Shown here: piece by piece, positions 14,315-22,064 of the stretch | Numbering within the stretch: the stretch's first letter is position 1 | How the letters are laid out: each line of letters begins with the position of its first letter | Virus record (IMG/VR): IMGVR_UViG_3300045996_000549 | Span: 1 to 37,518 of that record | DNA length: 37,518 nt | Origin: a virus | Direction: 5' to 3' (one strand) | Notes under the pieces: model-generated | Told to the model about the DNA's origin: nothing | Database searches by the model: none | The model's input: only the letters and a program-made list of their open reading frames with translations | Position numbers and translations under genes: made by a program

Positions 14315-14692
14315 ATGGCCGTGACCTATTCAACCGCGACCAAGCAGGCGCGGCTTAACGCAGTTATTGCGGCGATCGACGCGGGCGCGGGGCCGGGGAA
14401 GTTGAAAATCCGTGACTCGGGCAACGTCGTTCTGGCAACCCTTACGCTGGCCGATCCGAGTGGAACGGCATCCGGCGGCACGCTGACGTTCGACTTCGAT
14501 CCTGACATCTCGGACACGTTGGCAGACGCTTCGGGCGATGCCGACAACGCGATCATCACGGACAGCGACGACACCACCGTCATCTCCGGACTCACTGTCG
14601 GCCTGTCGGGGACAGACATCATTCTGGACTCGATCGAGATCACGGCGGGCCAGTCCGTGACGCTCACCACCGGCACGATCACGCACGCCTGA
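14315..14692 (+). CDS. conserved phage structural-type protein
   Basis: This 125-residue protein is beta-rich and starts MAVTYSTATKQARLNAVIAA. It carries GPGKLKIRDSGN and ends in AGQSVTLTTGTITHA. I recognise the pattern as a widespread small family in tailed phages, usually annotated as hypothetical and encoded among head or fibre genes. No signal peptide or catalytic motif is seen. It starts directly after the previous stop (TAA-ATG). A head decoration or fibre-base role fits the place but is not proven. Confidence 0.65.
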   Translation: MAVTYSTATKQARLNAVIAAIDAGAGPGKLKIRDSGNVVLATLTLADPSGTASGGTLTFDFDPDISDTLADASGDADNAIITDSDDTTVISGLTVGLSGTDIILDSIEITAGQSVTLTTGTITHA

Positions 14693-15546
14693 TGCTCGCT
14701 GCGCCCGGCCTCTCTTCATACGGCTTCCTCACGGACAACTGGTCGGGTTCCTTTTCGACGACCGAGGGGACCGGCGTCACGCCCGGCGCGTCCAACGCGG
14801 AAGGCTCGTGGACTCAGATTCTCGCTGCCGCAAGCGTCACGAAGGACGTCTACTGGCTGCGCCTCTCGCTGGTGGGCGGCACCACGACCAACCAGGACAA
14901 GTCGCAGTTGATGGACATCGGCGTCGACCCGGCTGGCGGCACGAGCTACACGGCGGTCATCTCCAATATCGTCATGGGCTTCAGCTCGGCGACCTACGCC
15001 ACTCCTGCGCCGAGCTTCATCTTTCCGATACTTGTTCGCGCTGGTTCCAGCATCGCAGTGCGTGTCCAGGGGTCGAACGCGACGGCTGGCACGGTCATAG
15101 TCACCATGACGGCATGGGGCGATCCTTCGCACCCGGAACTGGTGCCGGTTGGTCAGTTCTCGGAAACTATCGGGACAATCACGAACAGCTCGGGCGGTAG
15201 CTTCACCCCAGGTAACGGCGTTTTCGGATCGTGGGCATCTCTTGGCACGACGACACGCGACCTGTGGTGGTGGCAGATGGGAACCCAGGCCAGCAATGCT
15301 GCCTATGCCAGCACGCAGACTGTCGTCGAGCTGGCTTACGGCGACGGATCGAACAAGCATCTCATTACGAAGCAGGCGAACATACAGAGCGGCTCCGAAA
15401 TCATGCTGGCCGGTCCTGACCTGAGCCTTTTCATGCCGTCTGCTTACAGGCCGGTCCCGGCTGGTTCGACCATCTACGTTCGCGCTATCTGTAGCGGCGC
15501 ACCGAGTGCGAACTGGAACGCGACCGCAATCGGAATAGGAGGCTGA
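14692..15546 (+). CDS. hypothetical beta-rich virion protein
   Basis: This 284-residue protein is rich in Ser, Thr, Gly and Ala, with alternating hydrophobic strands and no recognisable catalytic motif. It contains two similar halves in style: VYWLRLSLVGG early and DLWWWQMGTQAS later, which could mean a duplicated jelly-roll or sandwich domain. Its start overlaps the previous stop (TGATG). It lies in the run of head/fibre-type genes after the portal. Function is unknown; a head or neck fibre is the simplest guess. Confidence 0.6.
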   Translation: MLAAPGLSSYGFLTDNWSGSFSTTEGTGVTPGASNAEGSWTQILAAASVTKDVYWLRLSLVGGTTTNQDKSQLMDIGVDPAGGTSYTAVISNIVMGFSSATYATPAPSFIFPILVRAGSSIAVRVQGSNATAGTVIVTMTAWGDPSHPELVPVGQFSETIGTITNSSGGSFTPGNGVFGSWASLGTTTRDLWWWQMGTQASNAAYASTQTVVELAYGDGSNKHLITKQANIQSGSEIMLAGPDLSLFMPSAYRPVPAGSTIYVRAICSGAPSANWNATAIGIGG

Positions 15547-15547
15547 C

Positions 15548-15904
15548 ATGGCTGCATGGACAGTCCTCTACTCCGGCAGCAACTCGATCAGCACGACAGA
15601 GTTTAGCCTGACGCTCAACTCCACGTCGGGCGCGCCCGCATCCAAGACGGACAAGGGTACGATCCAGCTCGTGCTTGATGTGAACGCGATGATCGCGGGC
15701 GACCAGTACGAGCTGAAGCTTTACGATAAGGCGCGTTCGGGCGACACGCAGCGCCTTGCCTCGCGCTGGACAATGACAGGCGCTCAAGCCGAGCCGCTTT
15801 TTATGACGCCGGCACTGATGCTCGGCGAAGGCTGGGACTTCACGCTCACGCGCCTAGCAGGTTCCGACCGGACGATCATATCGTCTATTAGATCTTACGG
15901 ATGA
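15548..15904 (+). CDS. hypothetical beta-rich virion protein
   Basis: This 118-residue protein looks like a small beta-sandwich: WTVLYSGSNSISTTEFSLTL at the start and DFTLTRLAGSDRTIISS near the end. It resembles phage head-fibre-associated proteins in size and composition, but I cannot place it in a named family. It follows the previous gene by one base and overlaps the next by four (ATGA), so it is part of the same translational chain. Confidence 0.6.
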   Translation: MAAWTVLYSGSNSISTTEFSLTLNSTSGAPASKTDKGTIQLVLDVNAMIAGDQYELKLYDKARSGDTQRLASRWTMTGAQAEPLFMTPALMLGEGWDFTLTRLAGSDRTIISSIRSYG

Positions 15905-16530
15905 GCGGCTTTTATTGGGGGCCGCTTCCTGCGGTTCCTAATGCGGCGGCATCGGCGGCTGGCGGCGCGGTCACTGGTACGCTTTCCGCAAGCGAGGGCG
16001 CTGACACCGCTTCGTTTGCGGGCGTCGTACTGATTGACGGCACGCTGGCCGCTTCCGAGGGATCGGATGCTGCCAGCATTGCGGGCGATGTCCTTGTCTC
16101 CGGTTCGCTCAGTGCTTCGGAGGGCGCGGATTCCGCTGCGCTTGCGGGCGATGTTTCGGTTCAGGGCTCGCTCGCCGCCTCGGAAGGGGCCGACAGTGCC
16201 TCTCTGGCGGGCGATGTGCTTGTCCGGGGCGCGCTTGGGGCAACGGAGGGCGCGGACAGTGCCGCGTTCGCTGGCGTCGGCGCTCCAGCGGCCTCCACTG
16301 GCGTTCTGGCGGCGACCGAAGGCGCGGACACTGCCGTGATTGTCGGGCAACTGCTCATACAGGGCAGTCTGTCCGCTACCGAGATTGCCGACATCGCTGC
16401 CATCTCCGGTCACGGGCCACCCAGGCCAGTGTCCGCATGGCATACGACCCACGCCTCAACCACTCCGGAGACGGCGGCGGACGACATTGTAACGACCTAC
16501 GCCTCTCGCTTGACGGGAACGAGTGCATGA
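15901..16530 (+). CDS. tandem-repeat protein with EGADSA motifs
   Basis: The 209-residue product is built around seven copies of a roughly 21-residue unit with the core GSLxASEGADSAxLAGDVLV, at residues 26-170. The unit has strand-turn-strand character. Such repeats occur in virion fibre and neck proteins of alphaproteobacterial phages, where regular strands make elongated or beta-helical rods. The N-terminus (SGFYWGPLPAVP) and the His-rich segment before the C-terminus (SAWHTTHASTTPE) are outside the repeats. It overlaps the next gene by ATGA. Recombination between copies could change repeat number. The function is not known. Confidence 0.65.
   Translation: MSGFYWGPLPAVPNAAASAAGGAVTGTLSASEGADTASFAGVVLIDGTLAASEGSDAASIAGDVLVSGSLSASEGADSAALAGDVSVQGSLAASEGADSASLAGDVLVRGALGATEGADSAAFAGVGAPAASTGVLAATEGADTAVIVGQLLIQGSLSATEIADIAAISGHGPPRPVSAWHTTHASTTPETAADDIVTTYASRLTGTSA
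15976..16410 (+). repeat. array of seven 63-bp-type repeats within a gene
   Basis: Units of 21 codons start at 15976, 16039, 16102, 16165 and 16228. After an 8-codon insertion in the fifth unit, two further copies follow from 16300 and 16363. The units differ at the DNA level but keep the core GGCGxGGACxxxGCC-like spelling, so this is an older protein repeat array. Confidence 0.75.
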
Positions 16531-17345
16531 CCATCAGCCTTCAACCGAAACGCGCGGCAGAAGTCCGGCGCTATCGGCATGACTGGTCGCCGTTCCTCGG
16601 CGTCGACACGATCTCGAGCGAAGTCACTTCGGCGACGGGCGCAACGCTCGTCAGCACGACCATCGAGGCGGGCAATCAGTCGGTTGTCTTCAAGGTCTCT
16701 GGCGGAACGGCCGGGACTCCGGCGACGATCACGCACACGATCACGACTGCGGCTGGCGACGAAGAGACGGAAATCTTCACGCTTCCCATCGGTTACGACG
16801 AGCCGGTCACTCTGAGGGAAGCTAAGGCACAAGTCCGGATGCTGGAGGACGACAGCGAAGACGAGTTTCTGCTGAGCCTCATCTCCCCGGCCCGTGCTTT
16901 TATCGAACGCCGCTCGCGTTACCTGTTCGTCAGTGGCGCCCGCGTCGAGACGTTCCGGCGCTGGGGTGACTATCTCGAGATTTACCGACGCCCGATCGAA
17001 AGCGTGGAAACGGTCACTTATTCGACGTCCGACGATCCGGCAGACGACATTTCGTACACGGGGTTCGTTGCGGACTTCAATTCGTTCCCGCTTCGCATCT
17101 ATCCGGCATTCGGCGGGACTGGATTCCCGACGCTGGTCGAAGGACAGACGATCACGGTCAGCTATACGGCCGGCGCTCTGGCAGTGACCGACGAAGCCTA
17201 TCTTATCGGCAAGCAAGCGATCCTGCTGCTCATCAGTCATTGGTTTGACAATCGGGGAACCGTGGCGATCGGCACAATCTCGACTGAGATTGAGTTTGCT
17301 CTCGGCGAGCTTCTGAAAGAGCTTAGCCCCCTCTCGGCTTACTGA
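16527..17345 (+). CDS. head-tail connector protein with fused Ig-like N-terminal domain
   Basis: Residues from about 95 resemble phage head-tail connectors of the gp6 family: EPVTLREAKAQVRMLEDD, then FLLSLISPARAFIERRS and a C-terminal helix region. This part joins the portal to the tail. Residues about 1-92 form an extra beta-sandwich (VSGGTAGTPATITHTITT), similar to a fibre-tail adaptor (Gp77-like) domain normally found as a separate protein. The ATG at 16527 overlaps the previous stop (ATGA). The following genes are the adaptor, gp10-like and DUF3168 proteins, the standard order. Confidence 0.8.
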   Translation: MTISLQPKRAAEVRRYRHDWSPFLGVDTISSEVTSATGATLVSTTIEAGNQSVVFKVSGGTAGTPATITHTITTAAGDEETEIFTLPIGYDEPVTLREAKAQVRMLEDDSEDEFLLSLISPARAFIERRSRYLFVSGARVETFRRWGDYLEIYRRPIESVETVTYSTSDDPADDISYTGFVADFNSFPLRIYPAFGGTGFPTLVEGQTITVSYTAGALAVTDEAYLIGKQAILLLISHWFDNRGTVAIGTISTEIEFALGELLKELSPLSAY

Positions 17346-17668
17346 TGGCAACGGCAAGCCAGCGGACAGAGCTGATCGTCTTCGAACGGGCGACGGCAGC
17401 GGCGAACGAATATAACGAGGGCGAAGAGACTTGGGCCACGCTGCTCAGTCGCCGCGCCCGCGTTCGGTTTGGAACGGCCCAGGAAAAGCGGGAAGCAGCT
17501 CAGGAGGGCGGCGTCCAGTCGGCAACCTTTGAGTGTGTCCGTTCGGCTGCGCTGGAAGCCGTGACGCTGAAGGACCGCATCTCGTATCTCAGTTCATCTT
17601 GGGATCTGACCGAAATTGCACCGCTCGATCGCGAGACGATCCGTTTCACCGGGACGCGCAACCTCTGA
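17345..17668 (+). CDS. head-tail adaptor/joining protein
   Basis: This 107-residue protein matches the Phage_H_T_join (SPP1 gp16-like) family: an opening beta strand pair, NEYNEGEETWATLLSRRARV around residues 22-41, and the closing DLTEIAPLDRETIRFTGTRNL-like strand (split as DLTEIAPLD and TIRFTG). It builds the head completion ring between connector and tail. Single-base TGATG overlaps join it to both neighbours. The protein is close to the usual length. Confidence 0.85.
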   Translation: MATASQRTELIVFERATAAANEYNEGEETWATLLSRRARVRFGTAQEKREAAQEGGVQSATFECVRSAALEAVTLKDRISYLSSSWDLTEIAPLDRETIRFTGTRNL

Positions 17669-18120
17669 TGCCGGACGTCTCGGCCAAGGTCGAATGGCTG
17701 GTCGGTTCTGACAAGGCGCTGGCGGAAATCGGAACGAAGGCGACACAGAAGAACATTCTCGTCCGGACACTGAAGAAGGCTGCTCAGCCGATCGACGAGC
17801 AGGCTTCGGCGCTGGCTCCAGTCGAAACGGGCAAGCTGCAAATCTCGGTCATCACCGGCACGCAACTGACGCGGCGCCAACGGGGATCGGCGCACAAGGC
17901 CGGCAAGCTGGGAGTGGCCGAGGTTCATGTCGGGACAGCGATGAGCCGCGGACTGTTCCAGGAGTTCGGCACGTACAAGATGCCCGCCTCGCCGTTCATG
18001 CGGCCGGCGTGGGACGCGAACAAGGACAAGGCGCTCAGCATCATCGGAACGGAATTGTGGGTCGAGATCCGCAAGGCCGGTGAACGCGCAGCACGCAAGC
18101 GGGCGAAGGCGGGACTCTAG
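17668..18120 (+). CDS. HK97-gp10-like tail/neck morphogenesis protein
   Basis: The 150-residue product fits the HK97-gp10 putative minor structural family: SALAPVETGKLQISV (about 48-62), then GLFQEFGTYKMPASPFMRPAWD (about 95-116). These are the two signature stretches (the ETG-L motif and E-F/Y-G-T motif). The C-terminus is basic. The ATG at 17668 is coupled to the adaptor stop (TGATG). The protein acts at the head-tail joint or tail tube terminator. Confidence 0.85.
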   Translation: MPDVSAKVEWLVGSDKALAEIGTKATQKNILVRTLKKAAQPIDEQASALAPVETGKLQISVITGTQLTRRQRGSAHKAGKLGVAEVHVGTAMSRGLFQEFGTYKMPASPFMRPAWDANKDKALSIIGTELWVEIRKAGERAARKRAKAGL

Positions 18121-18522
18121 ATGGATTGGTTCGCTGCGATGCTGACCCGTGCAAACGGGGCCGCTGGAGTGACTTCAGCGATCGGGGCGGCAAACAAGGT
18201 CTATCCGGAGAACGCACCGCAGAGCGCGGCACGGCCTTATGTCACGATGCTCGACCTCACGGCGGGCCGGCCACAGCATCTCAAGGGGTTCGATCTCGAA
18301 CCGTCCCGCGTCCAGATCGACGTCTGGGCGAACAGCTACAAGCAGAAGAACGCAATCATGGAAGCCCTGCTCACGGCGCTAGTGCCTGGCGGGACTTTCA
18401 ACGGACACAAGTTCAGCCGGGCCGACGTCGAGTTGGGTCCGCGTGACGTCCCCGAAAGGGACGGCGAAACAATCATTTATCGGAAGTCTGCCGACCTGAT
18501 TGTCCACCATACACCTGCGTAA
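18121..18522 (+). CDS. tail completion protein, DUF3168 family
   Basis: This 133-residue protein resembles DUF3168/gp17-type tail terminators: VYPENAPQSAARPYVTMLDL, with the QIDVWANSYKQKNAIMEAL segment (about 61-79) that is diagnostic for the family. Tail terminators cap the tail tube and stop its growth at the right length. It starts at ATG 18121, immediately after the previous TAG. It is the last gene before the structured leader of the tail tube gene. Confidence 0.85.
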   Translation: MDWFAAMLTRANGAAGVTSAIGAANKVYPENAPQSAARPYVTMLDLTAGRPQHLKGFDLEPSRVQIDVWANSYKQKNAIMEALLTALVPGGTFNGHKFSRADVELGPRDVPERDGETIIYRKSADLIVHHTPA

Positions 18523-18524
18523 TT

Positions 18525-18590
18525 CCCCGCGAGGGGATAGCCCGAACCGACCCTTGGGCAAGGTCGAACCGCAGCGTCGTGAGACGCCGC
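18525..18590 (+). promoter_or_regulatory. structured leader upstream of the tail tube gene
   Basis: The gap 18523-18611 holds three hairpins. The first is CCCC-GCGA-GGGG, a GNRA loop right after the stop codon. The second is CGAC/GTCG with an inner CTT/AAG (around 18548-18566). The third is GCGTC-GTGA-GACGC at 18574-18587, extended by GC/GC across an A-C mismatch and followed by TTTCCCA. The last hairpin copies the form of the one before the capsid gene, with A-T changed to G-C in the stem. GGAG at 18603-18606 is the ribosome binding site. Confidence 0.6.
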
Positions 18591-18611
18591 TTTCCCATGA
18601 TGGAGCCTTAA

Positions 18612-19070
18612 ATGACCGAAGCCCGTATTGGCTGGGGCGGCGAACTGCACGTCTCGACCGACGACACCGAAGCTAATCTCGTTGAACTGCTCGAGGTTCG
18701 CGAGGTCGGATTCCCGAGCAGCGAGGCCGACGAACACGAGGTCACGCATCTCAAGTCGCCGAACCGCCGCAAGGAATACATCGCCGGCCTGATCGACGGA
18801 GGTGAGTTCACGGCAACGCTGAACTATGATCCCGGCAACGCGACCGATCTTCTGCTGACTGCCGCTCAGGACACGGGCGACACCCGCAAGGTCAAGATTG
18901 TCATTCCGGACAACAGCGGCACGGGAACGGCCGACTGGAACATGGTCACGAGCGCCTTCGTCAAGCGTTGGGCGCCGGACAACATGGAAGCGAACGCTCC
19001 CATCACCGCGACGGTCACGTTCCGCGTCACGGGTGCGCTTGAACAGGGTACGGGCACGAGCGGTTCCTAA
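18612..19070 (+). CDS. phage tail tube (major tail) protein
   Basis: This 152-residue, beta-rich acidic protein matches tail tube proteins: a strand-rich N-terminus, a FPSSEADEHEVTHLKS segment (about 34-49), then GEFTATLNYDPGN (about 63-75) and closing strands (ITATVTFRVTGALEQ). Hexamers stack to form the tail tube. It has its own GGAG site and a structured leader, consistent with high expression. The next gene overlaps by one base (TAATG). Position before the tail chaperones and tape measure gene is canonical. Confidence 0.88.
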   Translation: MTEARIGWGGELHVSTDDTEANLVELLEVREVGFPSSEADEHEVTHLKSPNRRKEYIAGLIDGGEFTATLNYDPGNATDLLLTAAQDTGDTRKVKIVIPDNSGTGTADWNMVTSAFVKRWAPDNMEANAPITATVTFRVTGALEQGTGTSGS

Positions 19071-19456
19071 TGGCCCTCGTAGCCTATTCCGAGGAAGAGC
19101 AGGTTGAGGCGTTCGGGCAAGTCTTCACGCTTCGGCTAGACTTCCACTCCATCACCGTAATGGAGGGCGACACTGGTCTGGATATGCCAGATGTTGTCGC
19201 CCTCGTTCGGAGTGGCAGGCCGTCTTACTCGCTTCTCTCTCGCGTCCTTTGGGCTCTTTTCCGCGAACACCACCCTGAAACCACTCTCGGCCAGTGCATG
19301 TCGATCGTGATGGACAAGGGTAAGGACGCGGTGAAGGTCGGGTTTGCGCTGGACGCCCTCCTTAATCGCGCATTCCCTCCGCCAAAGGAGGATAGGAAGC
19401 CAAAAAAGGAACCGACGCGGAATGGTCGGTCGAAGAGTTCCGCCGTCGCTGGATAG
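19070..19456 (+). CDS. tail assembly chaperone, upstream (G-like) frame
   Basis: This 128-residue protein lies between the tail tube and tape measure genes, where phages encode the G/GT chaperones that hold the tape measure protein during tail assembly. It begins with a small beta domain (VEAFGQVFTLRLDFHSI), then helices (LDMPDVVALVRSGRPSYSLL) as in GTA-type chaperones. The basic C-terminus (KEDRKPKKE) is encoded by a slippery site at which the ribosome can shift by -1 into the next frame. Unshifted ribosomes end at 19456. Confidence 0.8.
   Translation: MALVAYSEEEQVEAFGQVFTLRLDFHSITVMEGDTGLDMPDVVALVRSGRPSYSLLSRVLWALFREHHPETTLGQCMSIVMDKGKDAVKVGFALDALLNRAFPPPKEDRKPKKEPTRNGRSKSSAVAG
19384..19430 (+). 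promoter_or_regulatory. predicted -1 programmed ribosomal frameshift signal
   Basis: The slippery heptamer A AAA AAG (19402-19408) is in the correct frame of the upstream gene. An internal Shine-Dalgarno AAAGGAGG (19384-19391) ends 10 nt before it. A stem ACCGAC/GTCGGT (19411-19416 with 19425-19430) follows 2 nt after it. This is the same three-part layout as the E. coli dnaX frameshift, though the spacer to the stem is short. Confidence 0.8.
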
Positions 19457-19749
19457 AGGCGGGGTTCTCTCCTTCTGAGTTCTGGCGTGAGACGCCGCGG
19501 TCCTTCGTCAACGCGATGGAGGGCGCGGCCCTCGCCGCCAGGCGCCAGTTCGACCTCGCTATCACTACGGCGTGGCACACTGAAGCGTTCGCTCGAACGA
19601 AGAAGCTGCCGAAACTGGCATCGCTCATCGGCGACCATGACGGCACGAAGTCCGCATCCGCCCAAGCCCTCGCATTCTTCCACGGGCTGAAGGCTAAGGG
19701 CGTCCCTGTCGAAATCTACAAAACGGAGCGCAAATGGCCGGTGCATTGA
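19408..19749 (+). CDS. tail assembly chaperone, -1 frame extension (T-like)
   Basis: This frame has no good start of its own near its conserved beginning. Coding similarity starts just after the slippery site (GTDAEWSVEEFRRRWIEAG), well upstream of its first ATG at 19516. A -1 shift would make a 226-residue fusion: 113 residues of the upstream chaperone plus 113 from here. The segment FSPSEFWRETPRSFVNAME resembles GTA-linked DUF2376-type tail chaperones. It overlaps the tape measure gene by 16 nt. The T-like part normally binds the tape measure protein. Confidence 0.75.
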   Translation, partial: GTDAEWSVEEFRRRWIEAGFSPSEFWRETPRSFVNAMEGAALAARRQFDLAITTAWHTEAFARTKKLPKLASLIGDHDGTKSASAQALAFFHGLKAKGVPVEIYKTERKWPVH

Positions 19750-22064
19750 TTGGCGCGCTCCGCGTAAGCCTGTCCGCAGAGACGTCCGCATTCGAAGCGG
19801 GGATGAAGCGGTCGCAGCGCACGGCGAAGGCGACCGCGAACTCGATCGTCAGCGACTTCAAGAACGCTGGCGGCGCCATGAACACGCTGAAGGCGGGCGT
19901 GGCGGGCTTCGTCGCGTCACTCTCGGTCGGAACGATCATCGCGGCCGGCAAGGCGGCGCTCGATTATGCGGGCTCGCTTGGCGAGGTTTCGCAGCAGCTC
20001 GGCGTCACGACCAAAGACCTGCAGATCCTTCGTTATGCGGCCGGACAGACGGGCGTCAGTCAGGCAGAGCTTGAGACTGGACTTTCCAAGCTTGCTGTCA
20101 CGCTCGGTCGGGTTGCGGCCGGCGCGAAGCAGCCTATCGCCGCGCTCAATGCCATCGGCGTCAGTGTCGACCAGCTCAAAGGTAAGGACACGGGCGAAGC
20201 CTTCCGCATCATCGCGGATGGGCTCTCGAAGGTTGAGGACAGGTCGCAGCGCGCGGCGATCGAGGTTGCACTGTTCGGTCGCTCCGGCGCCAAGCTCGAC
20301 ACCCTGCTCTCTGGCGGATCTCGGCAAGTCAATGAATTGGCCGACGCCGCAGAGCGGCTTGGCATCGTCCTAAGCGACGAGCAGATCCAGCGCGCCGATG
20401 ACACGGCGGACAAGCTGGACGCGATGAAGACCGTCCTCTCGGCAAGGATCGCGGGCGAAGTCGCCGACAATGCCGACGCGATCCTGAAGCTGGCGGACAC
20501 ACTGTTTGAGCTTGTGAACATGGCGGGCCGCGCGTCCGCCGCGTGGGTTGATTTCACGAACAACCTGTCCCGCAAGTGGTCGCTCCCGGCTCAGTTCAAT
20601 CGGTTGGTTAAGGGCGAAGTCTTCGGCTTCAATACGCCGGGGCAGTCTGTCACCGTTCCCTTGGGTCAGGTTCGCCGTCAGCCACAGGCGCGGGTTCGGC
20701 CGGGCGGCGCGGACATCGGGCAGTTCCTTGCTGGCGGCGGCGGTGGCGGTGGCGGTCGCTCGCGCCGCGGTGGAGCCGATCGCAGCGCAGAGGAAGCCCT
20801 TCGCAAGCAGCTCGACGCCTTGCGGGACGCGAACCGGTTCGATCAGGACATTCTGCGAGCGAAGGCCGATGTTTTGCAGGCGCAACAGAGTCTTGCCCGC
20901 AATGAGGATGACCGCGCGAACATCGCGCTAGAACTGCTCGACCTGGATCGCCGCCAATACGAAAGCCAGTTAGCCTACGAAGTAAAAATCAATGGCCTGA
21001 CGAAAGGCGCTGAAGGCATCACGCAGGCGCAGGCTGACCAGCTTCTCGAGCATTACAACATTACGGACAGCCTCAAGCGTGAGGCGATATACCGAGAGCA
21101 GGACGAAGCAGTTCGTGAGCGGATCGCTCGGCTGGCCGATGTTGATTACGACTTGCAGCGTGAAAAGCTGGATCTCGAAGCCGGCCTAGCCGAAACGGCA
21201 TCCGAACAGCGCGACGTTCAGTTGCGGCTTCTCGATCTTTGGTATCGCCAGGAACGCGCCAAGCTCGACGCCATCATGGCGGAAGAGGAAATCGGCTCGG
21301 TTGCTTGGGAAGAGGCGCGGCGTCGGAAGGCTGCGCTAGATGCTAATCAAGAGGCGCGTCGTGACAACGTAAGAGCCGGAACGCGCGGCCCGCTTGAAGA
21401 CTATTTTGCTACTCTGCCGACCGACGCGGCGAAGATGAACGAGGCGCTAGAGAGCGTCGCCGCGAATGGCCTGCAGAGCCTTGAAGATGGTCTTATGGAC
21501 GTCATTCAGGGTACGAAGTCCGTCAAGGAAGCCTTTCACGACATGGCGGCGCAGATCCTCGCCGAACTTCTCCGCATCGCGATTCAGAAGTATGTGATCG
21601 GCACGATCATGCAGTTGGTCGGGGGCGGCGCGGCGGACGGTGGATACGTCAGTCCTGCCGGTTTCGCTTATGGCGGATTTGTCTCGGGACCGGGTGGACC
21701 TCGCGATGACAAGGTTCCCGCGATGCTCTCCAATGGCGAGTTCGTCATCAACGCCAAGGCCACGCGCAAATTCCTGCCACTGCTCAAGGGCATCAATGAC
21801 GGCGACTTCGCGCGAATGGCCACGGGCGGCTTGGCAATCCCCCGCGCTTCCATGTCTGAGCGGGTGAACCTGTCAAACGACAATGACGCAGGCTGGAGCC
21901 GCGGCGGCCAGTTCGTGATGCACAACGACTTCCGCGGCGCGGACCCTGCGGCGGTCGCAGCGATCAATGTCCGCCTCAATCAAATGCAGGCCGAGCTTCC
22001 GGGCCAGGTTGTTCGAACCATGCACGACGCCCGTGACCGCTTCATCTGGAAGGAAAAAAGGTGA
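19734..22064 (+). CDS. tail tape measure protein
   Basis: The 776-residue protein sets tail length. Its N-terminus (IGALRVSLSAETSAFEAGM followed by helices) is the usual tape measure start. Hydrophobic TLKAGVAGFVASLSVGTII follows at about 44-62. Residues about 130-170 contain the AIGVSV and EAFRIIADGLSKV motifs. A Gly-rich hinge (eight Gly, near residue 340) separates this from a long coiled-coil region (about 355-560). The C-terminus has the typical GGYVSP...GGFVSGPGGPRDD...VPAMLSNGEFVINA block. The length predicts a tail of roughly 110-120 nm by the usual 0.15 nm per residue rule; this is an estimate. Confidence 0.93.
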   Translation: MAGALIGALRVSLSAETSAFEAGMKRSQRTAKATANSIVSDFKNAGGAMNTLKAGVAGFVASLSVGTIIAAGKAALDYAGSLGEVSQQLGVTTKDLQILRYAAGQTGVSQAELETGLSKLAVTLGRVAAGAKQPIAALNAIGVSVDQLKGKDTGEAFRIIADGLSKVEDRSQRAAIEVALFGRSGAKLDTLLSGGSRQVNELADAAERLGIVLSDEQIQRADDTADKLDAMKTVLSARIAGEVADNADAILKLADTLFELVNMAGRASAAWVDFTNNLSRKWSLPAQFNRLVKGEVFGFNTPGQSVTVPLGQVRRQPQARVRPGGADIGQFLAGGGGGGGGRSRRGGADRSAEEALRKQLDALRDANRFDQDILRAKADVLQAQQSLARNEDDRANIALELLDLDRRQYESQLAYEVKINGLTKGAEGITQAQADQLLEHYNITDSLKREAIYREQDEAVRERIARLADVDYDLQREKLDLEAGLAETASEQRDVQLRLLDLWYRQERAKLDAIMAEEEIGSVAWEEARRRKAALDANQEARRDNVRAGTRGPLEDYFATLPTDAAKMNEALESVAANGLQSLEDGLMDVIQGTKSVKEAFHDMAAQILAELLRIAIQKYVIGTIMQLVGGGAADGGYVSPAGFAYGGFVSGPGGPRDDKVPAMLSNGEFVINAKATRKFLPLLKGINDGDFARMATGGLAIPRASMSERVNLSNDNDAGWSRGGQFVMHNDFRGADPAAVAAINVRLNQMQAELPGQVVRTMHDARDRFIWKEKR

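Noticed and set aside
15976-16410. CRISPR-like array
   Set aside because: The units are contiguous in-frame 21-codon protein repeats with no unique spacers.
19484-19496. Third copy of the GNRA hairpin element (GGCGT-GAG-ACGCC)
   Set aside because: It lies within coding sequence, has a 3-nt loop and lacks the TTTCCCA that follows the other two copies.
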